A stretch of DNA of 64,000 bases from positions 5,192,953 through 5,256,952 of the forward strand of contig NC_135571.1 of NCBI RefSeq assembly GCF_964340395.1. The letters are read 5' to 3'. Source of the stretch: Glandiceps talaboti. Its lineage: Eukaryota; Hemichordata; Enteropneusta; Spengelidae. The position numbers were made by a program, and so were the translations under genes. How positions within the stretch are numbered: the first letter of the stretch is position 1; each line of letters starts with the position of its first letter. The notes beneath the pieces were generated by a model. It did no database searches, was not told where the DNA came from, and saw only the letters and a list, made by a program, of their open reading frames with translations. Positions 1-10,041 of this stretch are shown here, in pieces.

Positions 1-164
1 TGTGTCATCAACAAAATATTGATTTATTATTCACCAAGTCTTAGATAGATCGTTTTAAGTTGCCATGGTAAATGTTACCATGCACGATATAATTACATGA
101 TCTTCGACTTTGAGTGCTGCTATAAATATGTTTCACACGAGTATAACTTGTTGTTGATACGAAG

Positions 165-600
165 TCAAATGATAATAATAATAATAATCTTTATTTTGCA
201 CTATAGGCCACCGGCCCTACGTGCCTTAAGTCAGAACAGAAAAATACATTTACAGTCAAAGGTGTGTTATGTTACAGAGTGAGCATCATTGCGTAATTTG
301 AAAGCATAAAATTGAAATTTACTGACATTACGGGTAATTTCTGTGTTATTTGTGTTCAATAATTGTACAAATTTATCCATATTTGGTTGGTAGTGGTAGA
401 ATTGGGGAATATATTTTTTTTCTAAGCTCGTTGTACAAAGGACATACCAGCAGAAAGTGAAATTCATCCTCAATTGTTTCATTGTCACAGGAACATACCC
501 TTCGTTCTCTTGGACAACCAGTATATCTCCCCTTTTCAATATTTAGTGTGTGAGATGATATGCGGAATGATGTCAGTACAATTTTGAAGATGGGTTTCAT
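165..600 (-). mobile_element. Non-LTR retrotransposon 3'-end fragment
   Basis: On the minus strand, two overlapping frames read as the region downstream of the reverse transcriptase in LINE-type ORFs. One (373-600) has a Cys-x-Cys then E-x-HFLLxCPLYxxLR pattern. The other (267-539) continues with a KFQFYAFKLRN tail typical of the extreme C terminus. The two frames are offset, so the copy carries a frameshift near 420-470 and is dead. The 3' end on this strand runs through AATAAA into an ATT-rich microsatellite (about 170-190), the usual tail of such elements. The RT and endonuclease parts are absent, so the insertion is 5'-truncated. The family name is not resolved. Confidence 0.55.
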
Positions 601-2480
601 TGAGATGTGGAAATAGCTTTCGATACATAGTGAAATTTCAAATGATCGTAATGATGAACAGCTTGGCGAAAATGTTGGTGCAACAGTGAATTAACCAGTC
701 TAGGAGCGATTAATTCAGAAATGCTGTCGGCCTTTTCATACATGTGATGCAGTGTGAAAATGATATTTTGACCTTACAGGTTAAATGTCTACGATATATT
801 AAAAACTGGCAATCACACCTGTCAATCACGCCATTGAAACATATATTTTATTTAATATCAGACTTCTTCATCCTAGGATTCTATTCTTGCACCAAGGGTC
901 ATCACTTCTTACAGGTATACTTCACAAAGAAGATGCACATGTATTCACTTCTCCGCGTATGACATTTTTGAGAGAATGAAGTGTGTCACGTGACTTTAGC
1001 TACGCGAACGTGTTTAGAATGATTGCCAAATCAGAAACAAACGATTATGAAAACAGTTTATATATATATATGAACAGATGGACAGTCTTGTATGATAGCC
1101 CATCGCCAGGTAAGAGCAGTCCCATTAAATAATGAATTATATAGTACCAGGTTCAGTCAATTCACGGACAGATTTTTGACTCTCATTAATTACTAGTACA
1201 GTTTCAGACCATGGCCAGAAATGATGTTTTACTAGAATTGCCCCCCCCCCCCCCTTAACAACAATAATTGTAGAGATAGTGTATAGCTGTTCCTATATGT
1301 GCCTTCCCACTGGTGGTGAAGAATATCTGCCCCCCCCCCCCCCCCCCCCCCCCCGTTTCAACTTGCCCGCCAGCCCACTGTCTACCCAATTGTGAACGAT
1401 TCACAAGTCTAGTTCCAAAGAGGACAGTGTATTACATATAAAAACTTTATTACACTTTTTGGAAAAGTGTAATGAAGTTTTTAATACGTAATACGCTGTC
1501 CTGTTTGGAACTAGACTAACGATTCACCCACCCAAACACCCCCAGGCAAAATAATTGTAAAAAAATGTCCGCTTCATTAGGAAAACGTTTGTGCTTTCCA
1601 CTATATATACCAACAATTAATTTTGACGTACACAATATGCGTTGTCTAATACATAGTATAACATCACAGCACTCCCCCCCCCCCCCCACAATTCCATGAT
1701 TACCCCTCCCGCAGTATTAAAATCAGGTCTTCCCCGCCACAATTCTTCTTTACTCCCCTCCCGCTACCGATGAAAAAAAAAATTGCCTGCCCACTAAAAA
1801 ATAGCTTTTCGCAAGAACAGCTTCGTTGACTGCACGTACCTGGAATCATATTGTCAGACGTAAAATAATCCGGTGACCTGCAGCTGTGGCTGTGGATATG
1901 CATTATCCATCATTATCGTAGAATCTCCACACAAAGGGACATCAATGCGGTACATTGCTTCCAGTAGAATGAATTAAAACAGCAGCTCTCTCTATATATA
2001 GCTAGCTGTAACTGAATTGATCATATTTTTTCTTGCCCAGACGACAAACACTACATTCATCGAAAACTGCCAAAATTCACAATATTTACGGTGGCTTGTT
2101 AGTGCCGTTGGGTGATTTTGAATTTCCGATATTTCCACTTGTGAATTTCTAAGTTGATTTTCGAAGTCCAAAACTGAAAATGTGCAAAATAAATAATAAA
2201 AATTAAAAAGATGCAGAGTGTGTGAAAATGTCGGAAATTCATAATCAACCTGGAAGAATTTTCACTACCGTGGAATTCATTTTCACTATGGGGGAAATGT
2301 TTTCAGAGCGATGGAATTTATTTCCACTGTGGGGGAAATGTTTACACCGTCATGGTAATTATTTAAGGCTAATTTTGAATTTCCATTCATTTCACTTTGT
2401 CTTCTCTTCTATTTTGTATTTCCGCCCCCAACGACGAGATTCTCCGACTAACCGAGATAAATATGTCTTTTAATTCTTTA
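601..2480. other. Intergenic stretch, no gene seen
   Basis: No convincing coding exon. It holds poly-C runs near 1244-1255, 1331-1354 and 1675-1687, the foldback element listed separately, and a short two-unit repeat around 2262-2342 built on 'gggggaaatgtttnca'. The small open frames here have low-complexity or repeat composition and no splice context. Confidence 0.5.
1405..1517. mobile_element. Foldback MITE with 10-bp target-site duplication
   Basis: This is a 113-bp near-perfect hairpin. Arms of about 54 bp start AGTCTAGTTCC and end GGAACTAGACT, around a loop of a few bases near 1460, with only a handful of mismatches. It is flanked by identical 10-bp direct repeats AACGATTCAC at 1395-1404 and 1518-1527, the footprint of an insertion. 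A 9-10 bp duplication is typical of Mutator-like elements, but no transposase is present and the superfamily is only a guess. Confidence 0.72.
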
Positions 2481-2515
2481 CTTTCATGTATTCATGTATC
2501 TGTTTGTCTTGACAG

Positions 2516-2603
2516 GATAGACTGGGGTAAAGAACTGTCATCTACTAAGTGTTCAGTGCTGCAGACTTTTGCACAACTCGTTATGAATTTGATATGAAAT
2601 ACA
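2516..2603 (+). other. 5'UTR exon start of GT14 copy 1
   Basis: A splice-acceptor consensus (tgtttgtcttgacag) ends at 2515. The same junction is conserved at the paralogues (ending at 14758 and 23495), each about 90 bp before the ATG. This suggests that the coding exon is preceded by a spliced, non-coding 5' exon that I cannot locate. It is an inference from conservation of the acceptor between the copies. Confidence 0.5.
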
Positions 2604-4112
2604 ATGCAGAAATTAATGGGCAGCAGAGGATGGAAGGGCAGTAAGGTGAAGTACTACTTAATAATTATCGTGGTGAAGATCATCATTATTTTGAAATTGT
2701 CATCCGATTCACTGCGTTACCATGGCTACAAAGGACAAGAAGATTCTTTAGTACAAACAAGGCATGAGCATTTGCACAATAACGTTGGTCCCGTCCCTTT
2801 AAATAGTAGTGGCGGCGGCGGCGACAGTCATGTCCCGTACACAGATTGGCGTTTGAAGTACTACTCAAATGAAAAACATCTAGAATCGGTAGCGGGAAAT
2901 GCCATGGCATTATCAAGGAATGGTGATATGAAGATTGGAGAAGTGGAAAATACTAAGCTGGGTGAGAGGCTTCAATGTTCAGACTTGATTCGTGGTCATA
3001 TTGAAACAACTAATATGACGGAAGAATGGTTGAAATCTCTTAAGAAAGACATCACTCCAGATAAATCATTTATAACCTTGACTAAAAACTGTGAGAAGTT
3101 TACTTCTACTAGAGGATACTTTGACAAACCTGTTACCAACGAGGAAATTAATTTCCCCCTCGCCTTTAGTATACTGATGTACATATCTGTCCATCAAGTG
3201 GAACAGTTGTTGAGAACTATATACAGACCTCATAATATATATTGTATTCATGTCGATAAGAAAGCTCCATCTGAACTACATATAGCCATGAAGGCGATAA
3301 CTAGTTGTTTTGATAATGTATTCATAGCTTCACATCTCACTAACATTGTCTGGGCATCCATTAGCATTGTAAATGCAGAGAGATACTGTCAGCAAGATTT
3401 ACTGGCCAAGAACAAGAAATGGAAATATTTGATAAATCTGACTGGACAGGAGTTCCCTTTAAAGACTAATTTGGAGATTGTACAAATTTTGAAACAGTTC
3501 AAAGGTCAAAATGATATACAAACATCTAGTAAAAGTAATCCTGAAAGGACAAAATATAAATATTTTGTGGAAAATGGAAAAGTAGTGACATTAAAGATGA
3601 TCAAAACAGAACCGGTGCCAAAAAATGTAACGATTCGCAAAGGAGGATTACACTGCGCCCTCACACGACCATTCGTCGAATTTTTACATCAAAATGGCAC
3701 CGCCACAGAATTTCTTGAATGGCTTAACGACACTTTGATACCAGACGAATCATTCTATCCAAGTTTGGCGTCACTTCCTGAAGCTCCAGGTGGGCCAGGA
3801 TTGCAGACCTCACAATCTACTATCACTAAGGCAGTGATGTGGGTCTATGATAACAATAATTCCACATGCCAGGGCAAAATTGTACGTGATGTGTGCATAT
3901 TTTCCTGGCAAGATCTGCCCTTGATTGTTAGACAACCACATATGTTCATCAATAAGTTACACGTGGATTATGACCCCCTAGTACTTCATTGTTTAGAAGA
4001 ATTCATTTCTAAGAGAACAAAGAAACCAATGAATTTAAATCTGAACTTTTATCATAAATTTATTGAGAATCGATCTTTGCCAAAACTTGCCACAGAGGAA
4101 GACAATCCATGA
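2604..4112 (+). CDS. GT14 beta-1,6-N-acetylglucosaminyltransferase-like, copy 1
   Basis: A 502-residue type II Golgi enzyme of the core-2/I-branching family (GCNT, CAZy GT14), encoded in one uninterrupted exon. It has a short basic cytosolic N terminus, a signal anchor at about residues 16-32, a variable stem to about 130, then the Branch catalytic domain. Recognisable blocks are HVDKKAP near 215, the INLTGQEFPLKTN block near 277, and IPDESFYPSL near 379, whose Glu matches the position of the catalytic acid of core-2 enzymes. A Cys-rich end follows (CQGKIV, VCIFSW, LHCLEEF). Such enzymes add GlcNAc in beta-1,6 linkage to O-glycan cores; the exact acceptor cannot be read here. The stem differs from the other copies: a Gly-rich run from a GGC repeat replaces the ITVFENLVNLT segment. 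It stops at TGA 4110-4112, in a context that is TGG in copy 2. Confidence 0.9.
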   Translation: MQKLMGSRGWKGSKVKYYLIIIVVKIIIILKLSSDSLRYHGYKGQEDSLVQTRHEHLHNNVGPVPLNSSGGGGDSHVPYTDWRLKYYSNEKHLESVAGNAMALSRNGDMKIGEVENTKLGERLQCSDLIRGHIETTNMTEEWLKSLKKDITPDKSFITLTKNCEKFTSTRGYFDKPVTNEEINFPLAFSILMYISVHQVEQLLRTIYRPHNIYCIHVDKKAPSELHIAMKAITSCFDNVFIASHLTNIVWASISIVNAERYCQQDLLAKNKKWKYLINLTGQEFPLKTNLEIVQILKQFKGQNDIQTSSKSNPERTKYKYFVENGKVVTLKMIKTEPVPKNVTIRKGGLHCALTRPFVEFLHQNGTATEFLEWLNDTLIPDESFYPSLASLPEAPGGPGLQTSQSTITKAVMWVYDNNNSTCQGKIVRDVCIFSWQDLPLIVRQPHMFINKLHVDYDPLVLHCLEEFISKRTKKPMNLNLNFYHKFIENRSLPKLATEEDNP

Positions 4113-4246
4113 GTCGCAAACGAGAAAACAACTATGATTGACAATTGAAGCTAAAGTTGATATTGATGACATACCAACCAGTCACGTGATATAAATATTA
4201 ACCCAAACTGTCCACAAAATGACAGATCACTTTTTCAGTCTTAGAG

Positions 4247-4545
4247 GGACATGGTCAGCAACTCCTGAGTATTTTTCTTCATTTTTGTTTCCAAATAAAC
4301 GTTTACTTATATTTTACCCTTCACTGTCACTTGTTTAATGACTAGAAGTCACTGGCAAAACTCCCACCGTATTAACTGCTATAATCCCGTCTTCTCATAC
4401 TATATCAATAAAATGACGTCATCGTTATTGCATTCTTAAATATTATAATATAGTATCACAGCAGCTTATATAGTAGGAGTGTTGCCATTGTCTACTGGTT
4501 TTAGACAAGTGGTAGTGAAGGCGAAATATAAATAAGGCATTTGTA
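4247..4545. repeat. Foldback element overlapping the 3'UTR of GT14 copy 1
   Basis: The left arm (about 4247-4385) reads through 'gtcagcaactcctgagt', 'ttacccttcactgtcacttg' and 'ggcaaaactccc'. An inverted, diverged partial match (ggagtgttgcc ... acaagtggtagtgaagg) lies at about 4478-4545. The same arm recurs inverted at 16945-17090 and 18168-18300, so this is a repeat family and not ordinary UTR. The likely AATAAA of the glycosyltransferase gene lies inside the left arm. Confidence 0.6.
4294..4299 (+). promoter_or_regulatory. Probable poly(A) signal of GT14 copy 1
   Basis: An AATAAA hexamer 182 bp after the stop codon, conserved at the equivalent place after copy 2 (16491-16496). It lies within the foldback arm. 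Cleavage is predicted 10-30 bp downstream. Confidence 0.5.
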
Positions 4546-4549
4546 AAAA

Positions 4550-5104
4550 AAACCTCATAATTGATATATGTATATTTGGAAATGAAAATATCATTATTCA
4601 TAGTTATGTTTAATATAGTTCGTAGTTTGATCAGCTTTTGTAAATACATTGTTTACAAAGTCAAATGTGTATGTATATCTTTAACACTAATATCGGCTTA
4701 GGATTGTTAATGTGTTCGTACATTGTTTCCTACCATATTGCATATAATGTAAGCTATTCGCTTAGTTTTATGGTTTAAACTAATATGCTTCAAACAACAT
4801 GTTATAACTCGTGTTATTTGAATCCTGTCATTTTATAATATTATAATTGACCTCTTGTTACAATACTTTGCTATTTTCCTTGGGAATATAATCCGTTTGC
4901 ATTTTTGGTGCAACTTTTAAAAAAGAAACTGTTACTATTTCCTTGTGTAATTTCATTAAAAAAAGAACTTATTGCATGGTACATTTGGGTTTTTGTTTGT
5001 AAATATTTTCCAATTTCTGAGTGTCTGTAAATGGGGTAATCCTGTAGACATCTCAAATAATAAATAAATAAATAAATAAAAATAAGTAAATAAATAATTC
5101 CGGT

Positions 5105-5150
<46 letters not shown>

Positions 5151-6450
5151 ATGTGTGCGTGCATGTGCGTGCGTGTGTGTGTCGATAGCTAGCCTAGGTA
5201 ACATTCTAACCGGTCATGAGTATCGGGCGACCATAGCATTGAATTTAAACAACAGGACTATTCTGTAATAAATGGATATAGTCCTAGTTACGAGAATAAC
5301 CACTGGTTCTATTTAGATGTACAGTGTAAAATACAGTAAGCATGAGATATTTACATATCAGTATATAGCTAAAATGATGTAGGCTTGGTGTTTTACTCAT
5401 GGGACAATAAGTTTTTGACACAGAGCACAGACAAGGTAGAAACGCCAGACTAACAATAACAGATAGAGACACAATATAACAAAGCAGAATCCTTTGCCAA
5501 ATCATATTGAACACTGATTAGCATTGCTGTTCTTTCACAGTGCAGCAGAAACAGGCTTCTAAATGAAAACATTACACATGGACTTGATGATTTTAATAGC
5601 TTCAATTGTTTATTTTCTAACCGATAATCAACATATCAACTTGACTACTTCTATATCCCCACTATACACGGCACCTATGTAATTATTTCTTTTGCATTAA
5701 AAGTTATCTGAGGATGTGCAACTGCATTAAATGTCGTGTCCCATGAGTGAAACACCAAGTCTACATTATTGTATCTGTAACATAAAGTAAGGTCAATGAT
5801 ACTGATACCATATACATTGACTCATTTCTAATTCAAAGTTTGAATACTGTAATATCTGATGATCAAACGAATGTCAAAAATAATTAATATCACCTATCAA
5901 TTTGTATAAAATATTCACCCTTCATTTGTCGCTCACGCAAAAGAATTTATCAGTGTTGGCCATTGATTGAGTAGATAATTATTACAAGTAGTTAATCATT
6001 ATATACCCCGTCCGGCCACCTCAGATGAATCTAAGAAGAGTTGAACCCAGCACGATCATCACACCTCAGGACACCCAACGCCTCTCATGGTACGACCCAA
6101 ATTGTGGAGAAGTTGCCAGCCTTTATTTTAAACAAGTGGAGACAGAAAGTATCGCATACCGGCCTTCAAAAAATGGCAACAATTGTGGAGTTTATTCTAA
6201 ATAGACTACTAGTACTACCAGTTTAAAAGATATCAGAAATTCATGTAAGTACACGATGCTTCGAATGCAGGAAGTATTACATGCAAAAAATTGTAGCTCT
6301 GTTTTTATTTACAGTATTTTTTTTATTTCTTTATATATTTTATTTTGTGTGACTCAACATTGTTCGTTTTACTTTTTATTTTCTTACCGGTGGTTCGCAA
6401 AGATAAATAAAAGGTTCTAGTGTGGCGTGGGACCGAGAGTGACGTAGGGA
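4550..6450. repeat. Segmental-duplication block B, first copy
   Basis: Non-coding DNA that matches 18400-20250 plus 21571-22020 downstream of copy 2. Shared landmarks are 'tcgatagctagcctaggtaa', 'cgggcgacca', 'ccccgtccgg' and 'aacccagcacgatca'. It contains a (GT)n tract at about 5106-5147 and an A/T-rich (AAAT)n tract at about 5056-5096. The frame at 6041-6226 (ILNKWRQKV) recurs diverged in the second copy; it resembles a short retroelement gag-like scrap, but I cannot assign it. Confidence 0.7.
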
Positions 6451-7328
6451 AAACGCTACCTGTACGAAATATTACCCGGCATACACGTTGATTCGTTCGC
6501 TAGCGCGCTGACGGGTACGGGTTTGATTGCGCAATTTCCATAAGGAGCTCGTTTTCCAACAGTGAATAAGTTCAAGTGCAATAATAAAGAAATGATGTAG
6601 GATATACAATAAAATGAGATAAAATGAATTAATACTTAGTTTCAGAAGTCCTTGCGAAAAACATTAACTTTACTGCCATGCATGACTTAAGGAACTGTTT
6701 TATAAATTTTGATGAAATGTATCATCAACCACACTCCGTGCGCTATATTGCCAGTCTGGAAACGTGGCCCACAAACCATTCACACCTACAGAGGAAGTTA
6801 TACTGTCATGTATATAATTTTAATACCAGTGACTGGTGTTGCCAGTGTGGGTTTTTTGACGCGAGAAGGTGACATATTGAAGACTATAAAATTATCTTTG
6901 GCATTTGATAATTTTCTGCACTACACGTAGACACAACAATGGCGAAAAAATTGCAACAAAAACATTATTCAAATATACGTAAACAATCAACTCTATGTCT
7001 CAGGTACCATAGAAGCATGAACATGAAATCATCGGACTACGCAAAGTTTTTCAAAAAATTCCCCAGCACACTGAAGATATTTTGCGTAGCTAATTTGCCA
7101 TTTTATTAGTTGAAACATCATTTAGCATTTGATATGTTTTCCGTCGCTACTTCCTTAGTAATCAGTTACCACGTCGCGTCGCGTCGGTTGAGAAACTTTA
7201 GTCCCTGACCTCCAGTAAAATTAATCATGTAACTCCGATAACATCGTCATTTACCGGCCTTAAAAACACCATATAACAAATTGATAACTGTAACAGTAAT
7301 CTTTTGTAAAAGGCTTCCAAAACTTACC

Positions 7329-7492
7329 ATGTTGTCGGCATTCTGCTCTCCCACGATGGTGTGCATCTGTTTGGTTTCGCTAGGGGTCGAGTAGCCCTGC
7401 TTGCACACGGTATAAGTCGTCCCTTCCAAGCGTGCACCGTCTGCAAGCAGGACTAGGGGTCGAGGACTACAGTTTCCGACACATGTATTCAT
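7329..7492 (-). other. Possible orphan coding exon, unknown product
   Basis: On the minus strand an open frame starts at ATG 7492 (MNTCVGNCSPRPLVLL...). It runs 54 codons and then meets a consensus donor, ATG|gtaagt, at 7329/7328. The composition is clearly more GC- and CpG-rich than the surroundings, and four Cys residues are present. I do not recognise the family. An internal inverted repeat (cctgcttgca / tgcaagcagg) could mean it is repeat-derived. No partner exon with compatible phase was found nearby. Confidence 0.22.
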
Positions 7493-8061
7493 TCTCAATG
7501 GAACCCCCGGACATTATGCATCCCTGTATCAGTATAGTAACGTCCTGCCAATTTAAAGTTAATGTTATAGTTTGTTTTTCAGTAGATGTATTCAACCAAA
7601 CATAGATTTATTTGTTATCTGACTCGCCAACTTTACTTAGTACTATAGTCACACTGACCCCAGTGAGTCGAATGTTTACGTACTGTAAAGCATACAGTTC
7701 AATCATACAAGTTGGATAAAAACTATTTATATTGTCTCCTCATAAAAGAAGTATCCATGGTAACATTACTATAAAGGTTTTAATGAGGGGTTCTACATAT
7801 ATTTTGTACCCAAAATCAATAAATACATCTTACTAGATATATTTTTATTTTTATTTTTTATTTTTATTTTATTCATTCATCATCCAACTGGCCCAATAAC
7901 AGGACGACCTTGATAAAATACTTTTAAGTACATTATTTTATGATTTATGTATTTATTGCATACATTGTAGCTTTTGGTCACAGTGCAGTGTCACATATGC
8001 AGAGCTAGAGATACATATACTGGATGCCGAGTTCAGTGGATCAACAGCTAATGACAGTATC

Positions 8062-8160
8062 ACAGGCACTTGAATCAATCTGTATTATTTTGGGGGAAAA
8101 TGTATATATTCACTATACATTTAAAAAAAAATATTCATACACATTGATTCGAGTGCCTGT
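8062..8160. repeat. Short inverted-repeat (hairpin) element
   Basis: A 24-bp arm ACAGGCAC(T)TGAATCAAT... at the left is mirrored by ...ATTGATTCGAGTGCCTGT at the right with about two mismatches. The spacer is about 50 bp and is itself partly palindromic (aatgtatat/atacattt). Flanking 'agtat' on both sides could be a short target duplication. MITE-like, unclassified. Confidence 0.5.
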
Positions 8161-8589
8161 GGATAGTATTATTTATAGTTCAATTTGATGAGTTATTTCC
8201 TATTTTCCATAATGACTACACTCCGCAATAAACACTGGCAATTTCCTTACATGAAATCAACATTTAACTGTTTCAACAATGGAGATATAAGGTGTGAGAT
8301 CAACATATATTTCAATGTAGGATGAAAATCTAAATTCTTTTACTTTTGGGGTGTTTTTTTAGCTGTCTAGCTCTCATCCTACAGAAACGATTTTACTTTT
8401 AATGGGTCTGTTTGTATCCCTAAACATGCAATTATTTCTTTTAAAATTTTTCCCCAAATTAAGAAATGGAAGAATTTTCACTATAGCACAGCACTGAAAT
8501 AAAGTGTCCTCAAAAGAACTGTTTTTCCTAACTACATACTGGCTTTGTATTCATAGCATTACTACATACTGATTTGAAATTGGATGGAC

Positions 8590-9180
8590 ATTTTTAATTT
8601 TGGCCAATTAAGTTAGAGGGGGTGGGGGTTCACTAAAAGTGTTTAGCTGTTTATCCTACATTGAACTCTTGACCTAGCCCCTAATATGTTGATTTATCAT
8701 ACGTAATTATGTACTGACAACTATCCCTTGGTGCCTATGCGTTCCAATATTATGCATTTTAATGTGAATTTTGTCCAAAAATGTTGAAATTTGGATGGGG
8801 TGGGGGTGGGGTCATAATTTTGAATATTATGACCACTTTGGCTTTTGGAGAAATAAACAAACTCTGCACATGATTAGTTCAGTTGATTTAGAATACATAT
8901 GAACTGATAGAGATATCCCTTAGTGCCTGTGTGTTCCAATACTGTACAATTTCATGTGATTTTTGTTCCTAAATGTTGAAATTTTGATGGGGTTGGGGGT
9001 CACATTATTTACTGGCATTTTCAAGTTAGCATACACACAAATATGTTTGTTGTCTAATTATGAAGGGGCATTGGTACATTATACATAGGTGCAAAGATAA
9101 ACAAGCTCATTTTAATTCAACAAAATTTCATAAGATATTTCTGTCGAAAATGTCAAAATTTAGATTGGGTGTGGGGTGAA
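8590..9180. repeat. Diverged tandem repeat, ~185-bp unit
   Basis: Four G-rich landmarks (agggggtgggggt, gatggggtgggggtgg, gatggggttgggggtc, gattgggtgtggggtg) recur at about 8615, 8795, 8982 and 9162. Each is preceded by variants of 'tgttgaaattt', and two are preceded by 'ttgtgcctntgngttccaata'-like text. The units are old and diverged. Confidence 0.5.
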
Positions 9181-9790
9181 ATTTTCAATTCTAGAATTTA
9201 AACGGACGTGGTGACCCCATATTTTTTTGTCATTGATAAGTAGCTGGAGTAATACAATGTACACATACAGCGTATAAAAAAATCTATCATGGACTTTTAT
9301 CCTTTTTTGCAATTTTCTTATGTTTTTCTTAAAATATAATAAAGCAGCTGGAGATAAAAATCTATCGACTTTTTTTAATTTGAGACATGGTGTACAAATA
9401 ATGACGCATGTGCGCATGTGCACAATGAGTAAGCTATTTATAGAATGCCGACATCATTCCACAGTTGATGATGGCATGGCACGCGCTTCAACAACACTGT
9501 CACCTGTACTGTGCATATATTAGCTCGCGCAGTGGCAGCATAGCATCGACTATCGCATCGTATATACTATGCGAAAAAAATTGGTACAGTAACATTCCTA
9601 AATCATCGAGTTGAATTGAGAAATCGCGATGTTCGGCAACATGTCAACACATTTCCAAAGACCAACGTTGATGGAGGGTCTATGATAAGTTGGCTGATTG
9701 AAAATGAACAATATTAATCTAATGGCTATGATGGTTTTTGAAACCAACAACTGCATAGAATGTTAACTTTCTTTACTTCTCGTCCATGTC

Positions 9791-9840
<50 letters not shown>

Positions 9841-9843
9841 GAC

Positions 9844-9937
<94 letters not shown>
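9791..9937. repeat. (AT)n microsatellite
   Basis: Almost pure AT dinucleotides, interrupted once by 'ctgacatt' near 9840. The 5' edge 'gtcagatat' and the interruption 'atatctgac' are mirror images, so the first half forms a perfect long hairpin. Confidence 0.95.
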
Positions 9938-9940
<3 letters not shown>

Positions 9941-9974
9941 GTTTTGAAAATTTGAACCAAATTATATGCTATAG

Positions 9975-10023
9975 ACCCTACAGAACTGTTTCGTGAGGTG
10001 CGTAGTCCTCACTCATCAGGGGT
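9975..10023 (-). ncRNA. Hammerhead ribozyme motif in Penelope-like arm
   Basis: Read on the minus strand from 10023 to 9975 the core is complete. ACCC (stem I, 5' side) is followed by CUGAUGAG. Stem II is UGAGG paired to CCUCA around loop ACUACGCA. Then come CGAAA, stem III ACAG/CUGU closed by UU, the cleavage triplet GUA, and GGGU closing stem I. This is the minimal type I layout with short stem III reported from Penelope-like elements. All core bases (CUGAUGA, GAAA, UH) are present. Activity is inferred, not shown. Confidence 0.75.
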
Positions 10024-10041
10024 AGAATGGAATATAGTATC

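Larger units (their letters stand above)
6451..9359. other. Intergenic stretch with diverged repeats
   Basis: No confirmed gene. Contents worth naming are a possible isolated coding exon on the minus strand at 7329-7492, a hairpin at 8062-8160, and a diverged tandem repeat at about 8590-9180. The remainder is AT-rich single-copy-looking DNA. Confidence 0.45.

Noticed and set aside
2686-3251. Minus-strand frames opposite the GT14 genes, repeated at each copy
   Set aside because: Antisense shadows; they recur only because the genes are duplicated.
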